A stretch of 64,000 nucleotides of DNA. Source: Sipunculus nudus (lineage: Eukaryota; Annelida; Sipuncula; Golfingiida; Sipunculidae). The notes under the pieces were generated by a model. The model saw only the letters and a list, made by a program, of their open reading frames with translations. It was not told where the DNA came from and did not search any database. Position numbers and translations under genes: made by a program. The stretch covers positions 27,246,956 to 27,310,955 of the forward strand of contig CM049318.1 of the NCBI GenBank assembly GCA_026874595.1, in the 5' to 3' direction. Shown in pieces: positions 22,491 to 34,735 of this stretch (its first letter is position 1; each line of letters starts with the position of its first letter).

Positions 22491-24426
22491 ACATATTCTC
22501 AGCAATGTCCTGAGAGTCATTCCATTAATAGAAAACCGACAATATATTCTGTCTGTCCGTCTGTGTTTCACTTCCGCTTTCCGGCAAGCGTTCGACATAT
22601 GGTTTTATTCTCTCCTTCCCTCTCCCAGGAGAACAAGAAATCTGCATTTCTAAGCAAGTCTCTGCAATGTTGGGGGGGGGGGGGGCGTTCCTTATTGTGG
22701 GGTGCTCAAAAAACCGTGTTTACCTTTACTTATTCAGCCAGTGTTTCCAGGTACACCACAATCTCATTCTTCCTTGGCCCATTCCCGTAATTCCCTGAAA
22801 TTTCACTAGTATCCAATCATGATTGCCTGAATTACATAATGAACACACACACAAACTCACACGAACGGGATGAATGCATACCTACCTGGCAGAGGCAACA
22901 AGTCTGCAATGGTACTGCTGGCACAACATAAATCCAACAAATAGAAACAACAATATACAGGAAATATATAACAACATTTTTTATTTACATATCACGTTCA
23001 TTTTATATATCCTAAACAAAAATGTAGCAAATGAAGAATTCAACTGTACCACCTGGCTCAGTAATTGGGATATAAATGCAGTCACGCTGACTCTTAAATA
23101 AAGAGACACAACCAAATGTTGATTAGTGTTATCAGTAAATTCCAGAAATTTTATTGTACCGAGTTTAAATTAAGTTGGATTGGAGATTAACCTGAATGCA
23201 GAAAGTATGTGAATATCACGCCAATTACATAAATAAATACAATCAATGCAATGGGTCTGAACATTTGACAAAACACCATATATCATATAATGGTACCTTT
23301 TTTTGTATCAACCATTAACAAAAACAATTCAATCAACTTCTATTCACATAAAATTTTATTGTCGAAGATAAATATGTTTTTGGGGGAAAAGATACAATAA
23401 AATACTGGTCCATGTCAGCAACACAAAAATCATATGTAAAATATGAGACACAAAACAACTGTGCGATTCGATCAAAATATTGACAATATATATTCTTTAT
23501 CCTTTAAATAATACCAAATACTTTTATATGCAGAAGGCCCAAATTTACATATTTATTTAGAACAATCTCCTTCAAAGCTCAATTACTCTTATCAACAAAT
23601 GTGTGTGTACTCTCTTTCACCAACTGGTGGCACCTGAAAAGAATCAATCCTGTAATTTACAAGAAACGCCATACTTAGCCTATACCTGTGCCAAGTACTT
23701 CAGCATTTCCTCTGAATAATATATTTCATACTCCCTTATTAGGTACACTGGCTTCATATGACTACCCATTTGCTTATACTAGTCCTGAAACTGCTATACC
23801 AGATTTCATCTCAACACTTTAAAGTGATTTATCACACAAAATATTAACTTGTGCTCCCCCCCCCCCCCCATCTTCCTTACTACATATATGTTTTCTGTGA
23901 AATAAGTATTGGTACCATTTATAGAAAAAAAATTAATAAAAAACTGGCAATATTCCTGATATTAGTATGGTAACGTATTATTTATCCAATAGTTAAGACC
24001 ACTGATACATCTATCCATGTAAATTACATATCCAGCAGACTATACAGTGTGCTCCTTAAGTACTACTGTAGGGTTGATTGGGTATTAACTTTATTTTAAT
24101 TTTAAATGGGTCCAGACTATCCTGGTGTGCTATGCAAAAAACACCTTACAGAAAGGTAACTTTACCTGGACAATAAAACATACAAATGTTGTATACATGG
24201 CTCTGTAAAGGCTGTTGGCAATTAATTAATATTAAATTTACTGCAGCAGAAATGCCTGAAGTCAGTACCATACAGCCTAACCTCCAATTACAGCATATGC
24301 TGTCAAAGGGATATTGCACTCTCCCTGAGCAGCTAAAGTTTCTACATCACCTCATCTCTTGTGACACACAAAACCTACACAATGCTCCAATAACATGGTA
24401 TCTTTAACATATATTAAGGCTTACCC
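22491..24426. other. Interval without a recognisable gene
   Basis: Poly-G at about 22670-22684 and poly-C at about 23857-23869. No splice-bounded exon supported. On the minus strand this would lie inside a long intron if the orphan tail exon belongs to gene B. Confidence 0.4.
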
Positions 24427-24765
24427 TTAAGGTATGTTTCCATGTGTGCTTATATGCATATGTGTATATGCATGTAAAAAATAGGGTGGTTCCCATGTGT
24501 GCATATATGTGTGAACTTGCAGACTAATATATTTGTACTGGGGATAGAGCAGGCCTTCCACAAAAAAATGCTGAAGTGACGTCATTTTACCCTAAATCCC
24601 CGAGTTCATGCAGACCCTATACATGAAAATCGCTCCTGTGGCGATTTTCACACATATATGCATATATGCTGTTGGACACATTGAATCCCCGCCCCCCCCC
24701 CCCCGTCACAAAATCATATGAGCAATTTTTCACACATATATGTGCACATGGAAACACGCCTTTAA
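24427..24765. mobile_element. MITE with TTAA target-site duplication
   Basis: TTAA flanks both ends (24427-24430 and 24762-24765). The terminal inverted repeats read GGTATGTTTCCATGTGTGC on the left and, inverted, AGGCGTGTTTCCATGTGCAC on the right. The 331-bp interior has a second short palindrome, 'gaaaatcgctcctgtggcgattttc' (24625-24650), and a poly-C run. The TTAA target suggests a piggyBac- or Kolobok-type helper. No ORF. Confidence 0.7.
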
Positions 24766-25636
24766 CATCTCGGATTCTATTCATAATATCTGTACTCATA
24801 TGTTAATACAGAAATAATTTTAACCATTATAAAGATACAGATACCTCCACACATAATATAATGTTAAAATCAAATACCATAATACAAGATTTCTAATACT
24901 TTGGGTAATTCTTTTGATCAAGGTGTACTTTAAAAACAAGGAAGCGTTATTTTAAGTTCAGGATTAATTGAAGGTTATGATCTATTGGTGTAGTTTATCT
25001 TTCCATGAAGTTGGTGGTGGTACTTGGTGCCATTTATATGGTATTTACATGTTCACTTATATGGCAATCTTAAGCATTTCATTTCCATGTCAGTGTTTGG
25101 AAGCCTCCCTCAGCAGTGGTTTTAAACTGGTGTTCATGAAAAATGTTTTGGCAAGGGTCAAAGCAAGTGAGCAAGCTGGCCGCTGTGGTATAGTGCATGC
25201 TGTTACAAGGTATTCCATGCAGAATGTATGTACCCTATAACAGTGGCAAGACTCAAAATGAAAATAAGTATTGCCCATGTTAAGGCATACGGGATAGAGA
25301 AATTAATTGAAATTTAAATAACTGATTCATTCAGAATGCTATAAGATGTATGAAACCATGTACTGGATTATTTTTAAAAAAGTTATTGTTTAAACTATTA
25401 AAGGAATGGGAGCAATGTTATCATATTAATGCAAGGAGAGATAACCCAAAATGCAAACCTGCACATATCAATAATGTACTTGATAATTTTGTGCTACTAA
25501 TGCACATATACAATACACAAACAGAAGATGTACAAACATTAAAATAATAATCATGAAAACCACAGCAAATCCTGATGAGGCATAATAAAATAAAACAATC
25601 ACAGTTTAACATTTGAGCAGGGTATCAGTTAAAGTG

Positions 25637-25742
25637 TCATAAACAGTAAGTCTTCTTCTCGCCTCCGTAGTTACAATTCTGCCAATCTTTGGGGGGGAAG
25701 CCATTTACCGGGAGATAACGTGTCATCACAAAATAAGGCGAC
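25637..25742 (-). other. Candidate terminal coding exon
   Basis: A CATTTTAG acceptor at 25743 is followed by a frame (one base completing a split codon) of 34 residues beginning SPYFVMTRYLPVNGFPPKDW and ending KKTYCL, with TGA at 25639-25637. It is 1.1 kb beyond the gene B tail exon on the same strand. Its phase differs from the phase-0 donor of gene B, so it is not a simple alternative tail in this frame. No family recognised. Confidence 0.2.
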
Positions 25743-26815
25743 CTAAAATGAATCATTAAAGTTATGTGAGCTCTGTGAAGAATTATACAGAACTTATTTC
25801 AATTACCAGCACACTTTGTTTCACACGTACAGCAGGCCTCCACATGAACACTGTCTCACTTGCCCAAGAACATAAAGCTCACTCTGACAAAGTATGAAAT
25901 ATGACTTATTTTGGACTGACAAAATTTAGTGATGTTGAACTTAAGTCCATCCTCCCAGGATACAATCAATATGAATTCATGGTAAATCATTAAATTGCAT
26001 CTTAATATATGCATCAGGCTATGTACAGAAGCTGCATTTTCTCCTAAATGACCAATATATCATACATCTTTTTGGTTGATAAAAATCTTTGTTTCTGCTT
26101 ATCCAAATTCCAATAATTTCAGCCAACCCTTAAGCCATACAGCAATGGTAAAATTGTATTTGTCATATCACTGTGACTTATTAACAACAAACACTAATAA
26201 ATAAACTCCAAGCATTACTTGTTTAATAGTACAGTCTAGTGATAATTTGGCTTGATAGGTCTTCCAGGCAGGTATCAATATTCTGCTATATTGAGCCTTA
26301 TACAGGATGATACAGGGCATCCTGACATTAGTTCTCCTTATCAGTCATGTTAATTACTGGCCTTGATCAAACTTTGATCTTTATATTGTGTTTCTTATCT
26401 GCAGCAAGAAATAGAGGGTTAATTATAGGCTTGCATAAACATACATTATTTTATATCAATTTTGGACAGACAGAGGTTTATATTTCCTTTTTTATTTCCT
26501 GTGCCTAGTCAATAAGTGAATCACATTTCTGAGTTACAAATAAAATACTGATTCCCTGAAAGTCTCTTCTGTATATTCTAATTTTTTGTTTTTTTCTTAC
26601 TCAAAATGCCTATAAATGAACCCAGATAGTGAAAATTCAATAAAAAAAGACAATTAAAGACAAAACATCCAGCAACTCATGAAAAGACATGAACAGCTAT
26701 TCCTGAGAAATCTGATCATTTGCATGATATCTTTTTTCTCAATATGGCCCTACATGATCAAAGCTAGTGATATTTAACACATATCAAAGTAAGAGAAAGA
26801 CACTCACAAACAATG

Positions 26816-26938
26816 CTATGTCCTGGTTCCTGCCACCAAGGCCAGGATGGTGGCGACCCCTATGGTGGTAAACAACACTGTTTTCATGCTGGAGTCTGAC
26901 TCTGAGCCCTTCTCTGGGAACTTGGTCAAAAAGGAGTC
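26816..26938 (-). CDS. Gene B exon 2: end of BH2 and C-terminal membrane anchor
   Basis: An acceptor (CTATTTCAG) at 26939 opens 40 codons and TAG (26818-26816) in phase 0, joining exactly to the donor at 29797. It starts DSFLTKFPEK, completing BH2 after NGGW. An acidic/serine spacer (GSESDSSMK) follows, then a hydrophobic anchor (VLFTTIGVATILALVAG) ending in RTRT-like charged residues (GTRT). The short basic end suits a tail-anchored mitochondrial or ER protein. The joined product would be 424 aa. The intron is 2.86 kb. The orphan tail at 12666-12803 is the closest relative in the window. Confidence 0.88.
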   Translation of the reverse strand, partial: DSFLTKFPEKGSESDSSMKTVLFTTIGVATILALVAGTRT

Positions 26939-28783
26939 CTGAAATAGAAGATACAAACCATCTAAAATTATTTAATCTATACCATAAAATTAATTAACAT
27001 TGATATAAAAGAACATTTCAGAGTTCATTCAGGTTCATTATCTGAAGAAGATTTGATTGGGCTCAGCAACTACTCTTGGGTTTGATTTAGCTTAAATTAC
27101 TCAAAACTTGGGCCATGCCAAAAATAATTAGTGTGTAGAATCAACACTACCCTTCATAAATTAACATTTTTTGGGTCCCAAACTGGTAACAGTGTTGCTA
27201 TTCGCTGCTTTTGTCTAAATCATAATGTGTATTGATATTATTGTAAATTACCGCTTATTTTTAATAAGGGAATGCTTTAAAATGGGTTAGACACTGTATC
27301 GCTCCTATGCACCACTAGAAGAATTGTCACACATGAATTTTTGTACCCTTCCTACAACTGGCAAAACTGAACTGATTATGTCTGATAGTGAGTATATTAT
27401 ATTAAAATATGTACCAAATTCATTTTATGTCTGAGAACTTTTTTGTGTAGCCTTATTTGCTACTTATTAGCTGAACTGTGTGTTATATCCAGAGATTACA
27501 CTGAATAAAATCAGATTAAAAATGCCCAGATACTATGATTGGTTATTGACCAACCTGCCAGTCTGTACTAATCTGCCAGTACAGCAGATCCTTTGCACAA
27601 GCCACTTTCCTCAAAATGGATTTAAAATAAGTCAATACATTTAATTTTTTCATACACCATTGTCCTATATTAAAATAAAATAGCATTTTCAGACAGAAGC
27701 TTAGCCAGAGTGATTTAATATTTAACTCAACTTTCAGGAAGTATATATATATATATATAATCTTGTTGCAGTCTTTTAGCTCAACTCAAGGCCATACCTA
27801 AGGGATATTATCAATGCCAATGAAATAATGATTCTCAATATGTCTTTTTCCTCTGTGTTATATGTTAGGTACATTATATATCAATCTAACCCTTGTTCAG
27901 TATTTATAATGATATCACACTTAGGTGCACCTATCTACACCATGATCGGTGATGACAATAAATACAGACCATCCAGGGGAGCAAAATTTGCATATGTGAT
28001 AGGAGTAAAAAACCACATAACCACTACACAAACAATAAATGCCTGGATCACCTCAGTAGAATAGGTGTATGTATAACACCTGAGTAAACATGATGTACGC
28101 CTATATATATGTAATCTTTACTGTGTCACTGAGCTTCATTTACTGAGACTGTAAGACTGTTCAAAGGATCCCACATGGCACAAAGATGTACTGAATAAAT
28201 TGTACAGAAAAAAAAGCCACATTAATTCCAGTACAACATGTTTTTGGTTTTGGTTCTTAGAATAATGTAGTCTAATACACAATACAAGTCTCTGTAATCA
28301 GGTGCTGTTCCATTAAAACAACATATATTGTATAACACTGGCAACCTGGATAACTCAAATAAAAGGGGTTTATCCACAGTAAATATGCCCTTTAACTTTT
28401 ATGTTATTTATGTATCAGCACTGGCAACCATATTTATAAAAAAACCTCTATTTGGTAATTATGAGTAACTTCAGCATAAACATTCCTTTTCAGTTATTCT
28501 TTACATTTTCTTTTGTACAATAATGTAACTTACATTCATTTTAATTTATTTTTTGTTATGAATTAACCTATCAAATAAATATTTTTGTTGGTCAAACTGG
28601 TAGAAATGTTAACTAAATTCCATTGGGTGCATAGATTAAGCAAAACATAATGGGCAAATCACCCAGCACAACATTTACTCACTCTTTTGTTTTCAATCAA
28701 TAATTCTTAAAAATACAAATGCTGACCTGATGCCAGGACTTTCAGGAATTCTAATCTGAATGTTAGAGGATGTAAATACTAAA

Positions 28784-28785
28784 TT

Positions 28786-28832
<47 letters not shown>

Positions 28833-28843
28833 TTATATATACA
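28784..28843. repeat. (TA)n microsatellite abutting a MITE
   Basis: TA dinucleotides with a few interruptions run directly into the MITE end at 28844. Confidence 0.85.
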
Positions 28844-29027
28844 CAGTGAAACCTTGTCGTGTCAAACTCGCTTAAGACGAATACCCGGCTTATTTCGAAG
28901 TTACAGACTTAATTTTCCGGACCACTCTAGTTAAATTATAACTAAATAAAACCCGGTTGTGTCAAACCTCGGATGCGTCTCAGTTTTCTGAGGGTCTCTC
29001 AGACTTCTACACAATGAGGTTTCACTA
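28844..29027. mobile_element. Pogo/Tigger-like MITE in gene B intron
   Basis: The ends CAGTGAAACCTTGT (28844-28857) and ACAATGAGGTTTCACTA (29011-29027) form inverted repeats, with TA-rich flanks. About 184 bp with no ORF. The terminal type matches TA-targeting pogo/Tc1-like families. Confidence 0.7.
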
Positions 29028-29796
29028 TATAAATACTATGAAACCAATATGATGTGTGGATGTTGGGACTGATCTTGGTGCCAGTTTTTGTAGGTCTCTA
29101 TTTTGGTCTCAGATGCATGGCATTAAAATAAAATGGTTTCATTGTCTGTTCTGAACTCAGAGACCAAGCATTAAAACTGGTTTCATCAAGTATACATGAA
29201 CAATAAAATGCGATTTGTTTTCTTTTAATATTCACAATTAGCCTTTTCCTTTCCTCAACAATGGAGGCAAAAAGTCTACACTGCCCAATTGGTCTGCAGG
29301 TCAGGTCCCAAGATAACACTACCTGCTTATGTAGGGTTAGTTCATATTTTTTGGGTACACAGACTCTAATATAACAGAAAGATTGTAGACTTAGCAGTTG
29401 GGTCAACACATGCCATACTGTGTCCAGGATTCAGATCTTCAAGTTTTTTATCAAATGGGTTTCATTCTTGGTCTTTGACAGGCCAGTATCTACATTATTA
29501 GTTTAGTTGATCCCATGAAACTGTTTTTTTTAATGATATTACATCCAGTTTATAGAAAGTGCCTGCTGAGAAATACCAGTACATTAAAAAAAGCATAGTT
29601 CATTAGTTCTTAACTTTTCACCCATTTCAGGTTTGCAATCCTGCTAGTTAAAAGCTAATTATTATTTGTAGGATTTGTGGTATACATATTCTTTTGGCTG
29701 GCTAAATAAGTAAAAAAATTTTACATAAATGATTCATAATAAATTTTTTTTGTTTTTTTTTAATTAAAGATAAATTTACCATGGTAAGATACTTAC

Positions 29797-30948
29797 CCAT
29801 CCTCCATTGGCCTGAATCCATTTACCAAGTTTAGTTCTCATATAGAACCCAAGATAATCTCCTAAGCCTTTCCTGAATTCTAACAGTTCATCCTTTGTCA
29901 TGCCCTCCTTCCCTTGCAGTTGCTCTGTCACATGTTTAGCAATCCATCCAATGAAGGAATACAATGCGATGATTTTACCCCAGTGTGTCTCTCCCAACCT
30001 GAACATTTCATCTGTCACATGTGAAATGGTTTCTAAGCCATCCAGATCCTGCAATTCCAGGCGTTCTATCATGCTCGTAAAGAAAGTAGACTGTTGATCT
30101 ATGAGTTCATTTACTAGCCTGCGCATTGTACTTTTATACTGGTTGGGTGTGTCTTCTCTGTCACTTGGTTCCAAAGCAGACATATAGTTGACAATGTCAA
30201 CCGCAACATCTGCGCTCATAGCTTGAATGATTTCATCGACTTGTTCATGCTTTCCACCTTTTTTGCTAATCATTCGCTCCAGCAATTGAGCTCCTGACTG
30301 CTTGGTGGTTTGGTTGCCAGTTTCTGTGGCTCCATCTATGGATGTTCCTGCATCATCAGTTGCTATCTCTTTTCCTAAGGCTTTTCGCTCTGCTAGTTCT
30401 CGTTTAATCACATCCGTCACATAATCTTGTATATTCGGCATTAAACTTTCCCAGCTCTCTTTTAAATGATTAAACTTTTCAGACTGTATGGCATCGACAT
30501 CATCTGAGGGGGCTTTCTTGGATTCTTTTATTTCATTAATTTCATCTTTTAATTTCATAAACATGTTTGCTTGGCTCCATATTTGGGTCTGTAGCATATC
30601 AAAATTTTCCGACAAGTCCATAGATATTGAAGATTCCTGTGCCTCATTTGGAGTGCACTTACTTGGGTCATAATCCTCTAGTTTCTGTGCGATGTGGGGA
30701 TAACCCTCATTTTTCAATGTGTCCATGAATTTATCATAAGCTTTCTGACCGTGTTTGCTGTGAGACAGAATGCGCAGAAACTTTTTGTTTTTCTCTTTAC
30801 GTGTGCTCCTGGTCGCCACCATATCCTCTTCATCAGTGTCAAACATTTCAGCCTGGTACATATGTTCAGCAAGGACTCCCCCGTCTAATTCCTGTAACAG
30901 ATAGGTAAAATTACCTTGAATTCGCTTTTTGAACTCCCTTTCGCCCAT
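29797..30948 (-). CDS. Gene B exon 1: CARD plus Bcl-2 homology protein
   Basis: This exon holds 384 codons, with the ATG in good context (CCACAATGG). A CARD occupies residues about 5-93: KKRIQGNFTYLLQEL, GGVLAEHMYQAEMF, KEKNKKFLRIL and HGQKAYDKFMDTLKNEGYPHIAQKLE match the helix order and the 'kafdkFldtL' signature of CARDs. Residues 112-190 form a helical middle region shared with gene A (W-SQA, W-SLMPNIQDYV, VIKRELAER). Residues 247-263 (DVAVDIVNYMSALEPSD) are BH4-like. The BH3-position helix (269-290, QYKSTMRRLVNELIDQQSTFF) lacks Gly-Asp. BH1 is at 314-335 (EMFRLGETHWGKIIALYSF). BH2 starts at 373 (KLGKWIQANGGW) and is split by the intron after W384. Expected to be a membrane-tethered regulator linking CARD partners to Bcl-2 control. 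Direction of effect unknown. Paralogue of gene A, with clear but moderate similarity throughout. Confidence 0.94.
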
Positions 30949-31104
30949 TGTGGACAGTTTTCAGACACTCCGCGCTTTCACCTGGTTTTTCGTCTGACTC
31001 AGACACAAACTTTTCTACCTCCAGCACAATAAGATTTCTTCTCTCCTACACAACACCAGTTGCCACTTGTTCGCACAAGGAAACTTATGAAGATCGGGTT
31101 CAGT

Positions 31105-31122
31105 CACCTGTTTTATACCTTC
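31105..31122 (-). promoter_or_regulatory. TATA box of gene B
   Basis: The minus strand reads GGTATAAAACAGG with TATAAAA at 31117-31111, about 165 bp upstream of the ATG. This would place the start near 31080 and give a leader of about 130 nt. Confidence 0.45.
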
Positions 31123-31379
31123 ACTGATGACAACTTCTAATGAGCCAAGACACTGGCCAAAATACCCACTAGTCTAAGTAAACTGTCAGGTGATGTTTGA
31201 CTTGGCAACTGCATGGGTACGAAAGACAGTAAGCAAGCACTCTCACTTCACTAGGGATAGGCCCATTATCCTTCAGCCGGTTGGTAAAATAAACAATGGT
31301 CACGTCATGCGCCACCAGGATCAGTTCTAAAACCACAGACTGACTAAAATAAGAATACATATAACTCCTTCGTACAATA

Positions 31380-31840
31380 TGATATCACATATTCATACTG
31401 AAAAATAGATGCAATTATGAATCCATTAAATTACCACGATGTTGTCCTTTATATTTTAATGATTATTATTGATTAAAAAATTTATAATTAAGCTTAGGTT
31501 TTCAAATGCAAATTTCAAGGCATATATACGTATTGGCCCAACATATTTTAAATTTATATATGACGTCAAATTAAACCCAGTGACATACCGCGGTGGTATT
31601 ATATACTTTAGCTTACATCATTCTAGGAAATGCTATATGTCATGATCGCACATGGAAGTCATGCCCGCCAAAATTGCATTAAGTACGGTGCAATAACGAT
31701 TGGCGATATAATGGGTTCAATATTTCTTTAAATTTGAAATAGATGGGAAAATGAGTAAATTGTTACAAAATAAAGCATATATTTTCTTCAAGCTGTAAAT
31801 AAAATTTTTTAAAATTAGAGATTTACACATGCACACAGCA
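31380..31840. other. Interval without a recognisable gene
   Basis: AT-rich sequence with no supported exon or repeat boundary. Confidence 0.4.
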
Positions 31841-31844
31841 ACTG

Positions 31845-31920
31845 TTCCATCTCTATTTACAATGAACCAGCATGGCTATTAACATACGTACATCTCTCTC
31901 TCTCTCTCACTCTCTCTCTA

Positions 31921-31972
<52 letters not shown>

Positions 31973-32061
31973 GTATATATATAAATATGACATAATCATG
32001 AGCTTCAAGTTAACGAAAATTGTTCAAATTATCATGCATGCACATGCTACAATATACATAT

Positions 32062-32117
<56 letters not shown>

Positions 32118-32160
32118 AAACTTCCCATAATAAGGTATAACTGACTCGGAGGCGGGAAAC
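31845..32160. repeat. Repeat with (CT)n and (TA)n core, copy 1
   Basis: 'gttccatct-tat-tacaatgaaccagcatggctatt' precedes (CT)n (about 31890-31970), a spacer, then (TA)n (32063-32115). The same lead-in and CT-then-TA order occurs at 42125-42241, so the microsatellites belong to a dispersed element. Confidence 0.6.
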
Positions 32161-32950
32161 AAGGGGCTGTAAAAGTAAATATATCGTACAACTAGTTATA
32201 CGGGGGAAAACTATGAAGTTAAGGATTTATGGAAACGAAAACAAGAAATTATAATTGTATATGTGGAATTTAAATACAATTTAAAATTCTCAAATAAGTT
32301 TTAAAAAGTGAACCTGCAAATAACCTTATGTAACATAAAACTATGAAATATAACATTGATATAAGTACCAAAATATAGGCCTAAATCACCAGCTCTTGTA
32401 TACAAGCTTACGTGTTATTATTATTCTTTTTCTTACGCATTCTTCAGAATCGGCTGGCTTAATATTTCATAGAGGGAATTTCCAAAATCTATAGAAAATG
32501 TTATTCAAATGATCATGTCTGAAATGATTATATGCTACTTGAAATAGTTTGCCTTATATACTGAACGTGTTTATATAGAGTCCTCGTGATTCCTTGCTTT
32601 CAGCTCACCTGAACCACGTACATGGAGGCCCAACGACGCACACGTGGACGGGGGACCTTCTCAGCACGACATTAGGGGGCCTATGAGTATACACATATAG
32701 TCATGTATAAGCATACACACACACATATATTATAAATATTATTTCAGCTGTTTTATGATAGCTGCCGTTTTAGTTACGACCTAATTTAATTGTTAAGAAT
32801 AAATTTTGTACTAATATTTATAAAGAATGAATATATTTGTATATATGGCACTCGGTCGAGCGCATGCATACGCTAAGGTAAAAAATTCCCACTTAAACTA
32901 CGTACCTCTTTTTTGGATCCACAGGAAAATTTAACGCTGTTTGTTATAGA
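32161..32950. other. Interval without a recognisable gene
   Basis: No convincing ORF or exon. Short CA/TA runs near 32700-32745. Confidence 0.4.
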
Positions 32951-32954
32951 CATG

Positions 32955-33129
32955 CAGTGAAACCTGTGTAATAAGACAACCCATATGGGCGGACCCAAAG
33001 TGGTCTTAATTCACAGGTGGTCTTGTTAGACTGGTCGGTTTTAACCTATAGGAATGCTTCGTTTCAGTCAAGGGTGGTTTATAAATAGGTTGGCGTATTA
33101 GGCAGGTAGTCTTTCAGATAGGTTCCACT
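32955..33129. mobile_element. Pogo/Tigger-like MITE
   Basis: The ends CAGTGAAACCTGTGTAATAAG and TTTCAGATAGGTTCCACTTTT are imperfect inverted repeats. The interior has 'gtggtcttaattcacaggtggtcttgttag'. Related by its ends to 28844-29027. Confidence 0.5.
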
Positions 33130-33247
33130 TTTTATGTACCTTTGTCTCATATCGTTGATCCTTTAGTATCAAACTTAGCCGATAGATGGCCTTAGGGGGT
33201 GATCTGTCACTTGTCTGGACAGAATCTCAGCTCGACATTATAATAGT

Positions 33248-33279
<32 letters not shown>

Positions 33280-34369
33280 AATATATATATATTATAAATA
33301 ATCTATTATTTCAGCTGTTTATGATGGTTGCCCTTTTACGACTTAATTTAAGTGTTAAGAATATTTTCGGGCATCAGTGTTTAACTCACAAACGAGTGCG
33401 TCTTTGGGGGGTTCCTCGGTGTTATGACCCAGTAATGGAGCTGATTACACACACCTAGGACCCACCGGTGCGGTAGACACCGGTACACAGCCGGTGACGC
33501 CAGGATACAAAAAAAATATGATAGGAAGCTAGTGCTACCGCAGAATATATCTAAATAAATTAAAAATAAATAAATAAAGGTAACAATTCCGATATATATA
33601 TATATATATACTGATAGCTGTAATCCTGTTATAACACATCATAGCATATCCCTATACATCACTGCATATCCCGCCCCTCATCACATCTGGTGTCAACTTG
33701 TGATGTTTTGGCCAGGTTTATGGTTTCAGTCACAAAAATATTTGTTGAATAAGTTGAGAAATGAGCGGCAGATGGCAGCACCTACGCAGAGGAGATCAAT
33801 TTCTGCATATAATCTGAAAGAACAACCAGCAACAGATCGACAACCTGCTGCATGCTGTAGTTTGGCTTAACTGGATATGATACAACGGATGTCCAGTTGC
33901 TTCCTCGGTGGTACCAGTAATCACTAGAGATGGCATCTGTATATTTAAACTACACCAATTTCCTTTTACATAGCCGATACCTCTTTTCACGTGAGAAGGA
34001 ATTACTGCATGGACCTGAAACTGATCACTATCTGACTTCCATAAAAAGAAATAATGTCAGTCACAGAAAAATCAGGACGTAAATATCGATGTATATCATT
34101 TTATACAATATTTATTTCTTTCCTCGCACCACGACGGGTCTTGGGGTGCGTCATGGTTATCATAATAATTACACAGAAAAACGGTAGTTTATTATATGAT
34201 TCAACTGGTCTAGATGTCCTGGGGGCAGGGTCACAAAGACAAATGGTTTTATTGATAAAACGGGGAAGTGAGTGTGGCATTTTGTTATCACGCGACTCAG
34301 AACAATTAACCTATTAACTATACACAACTTTATCTCTCACACATGCACAAATACATAAGTTAAAGCTGA
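33130..34369. other. Interval without a recognisable gene; short CA and TA runs
   Basis: (CA)n at about 33248-33272 and (TA)n at about 33593-33610. The 'ataatctattatttcagctgttt-atgat' stretch near 33296 resembles 32735-32760, so part is a duplicated fragment. No gene. Confidence 0.4.
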
Positions 34370-34666
34370 ATGTATTCACTCATCCATCCTTCCGTCCGTC
34401 CATCCATCCATTCGTCCGTCAATCCATCCATGAATCTATCCCTCTCTCCTTCCGTCAGTCCATCCATCCATCCATTCGTCCGTCTGTCCGTCCGTCCTTC
34501 AATCCGTCGGGCTGTCCGTCCGTCCGTCCACCATCCATCTATTCATCTATCCATCCGTCCGTCTGTTCATCCATCCGTCCATCCATCTATCAATCAATTC
34601 ATCCAACGCTTCCTCCCTCTCTCTCTCTCTCTCTCTATCTCTCTAGCTCTTTTTTTCCTCTCTCTC

Positions 34667-34716
<50 letters not shown>

Positions 34717-34735
34717 AGACAGGCAGAGAGAGAAG
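34370..34735. repeat. Compound microsatellite: (CCATCCGTC)n, (CT)n, (TA)n, (GA)n
   Basis: CCRTC/CCGTC words fill 34378-34615. CT repeats follow to about 34635, TA at 34669-34713, and a short GA-rich end. The 123-aa Ser/Pro/His ORF here is translated simple sequence. Confidence 0.9.

Larger units (their letters stand above)
26939..29796 (-). other. Gene B intron 1 (2.86 kb)
   Basis: GTAAGT at 29796 to CAG at 26939 on the minus strand. It contains the pogo-like MITE at 28844-29027, the TA tract before it and a short (TA)n near 27741. No other coding exon supported. Confidence 0.8.
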
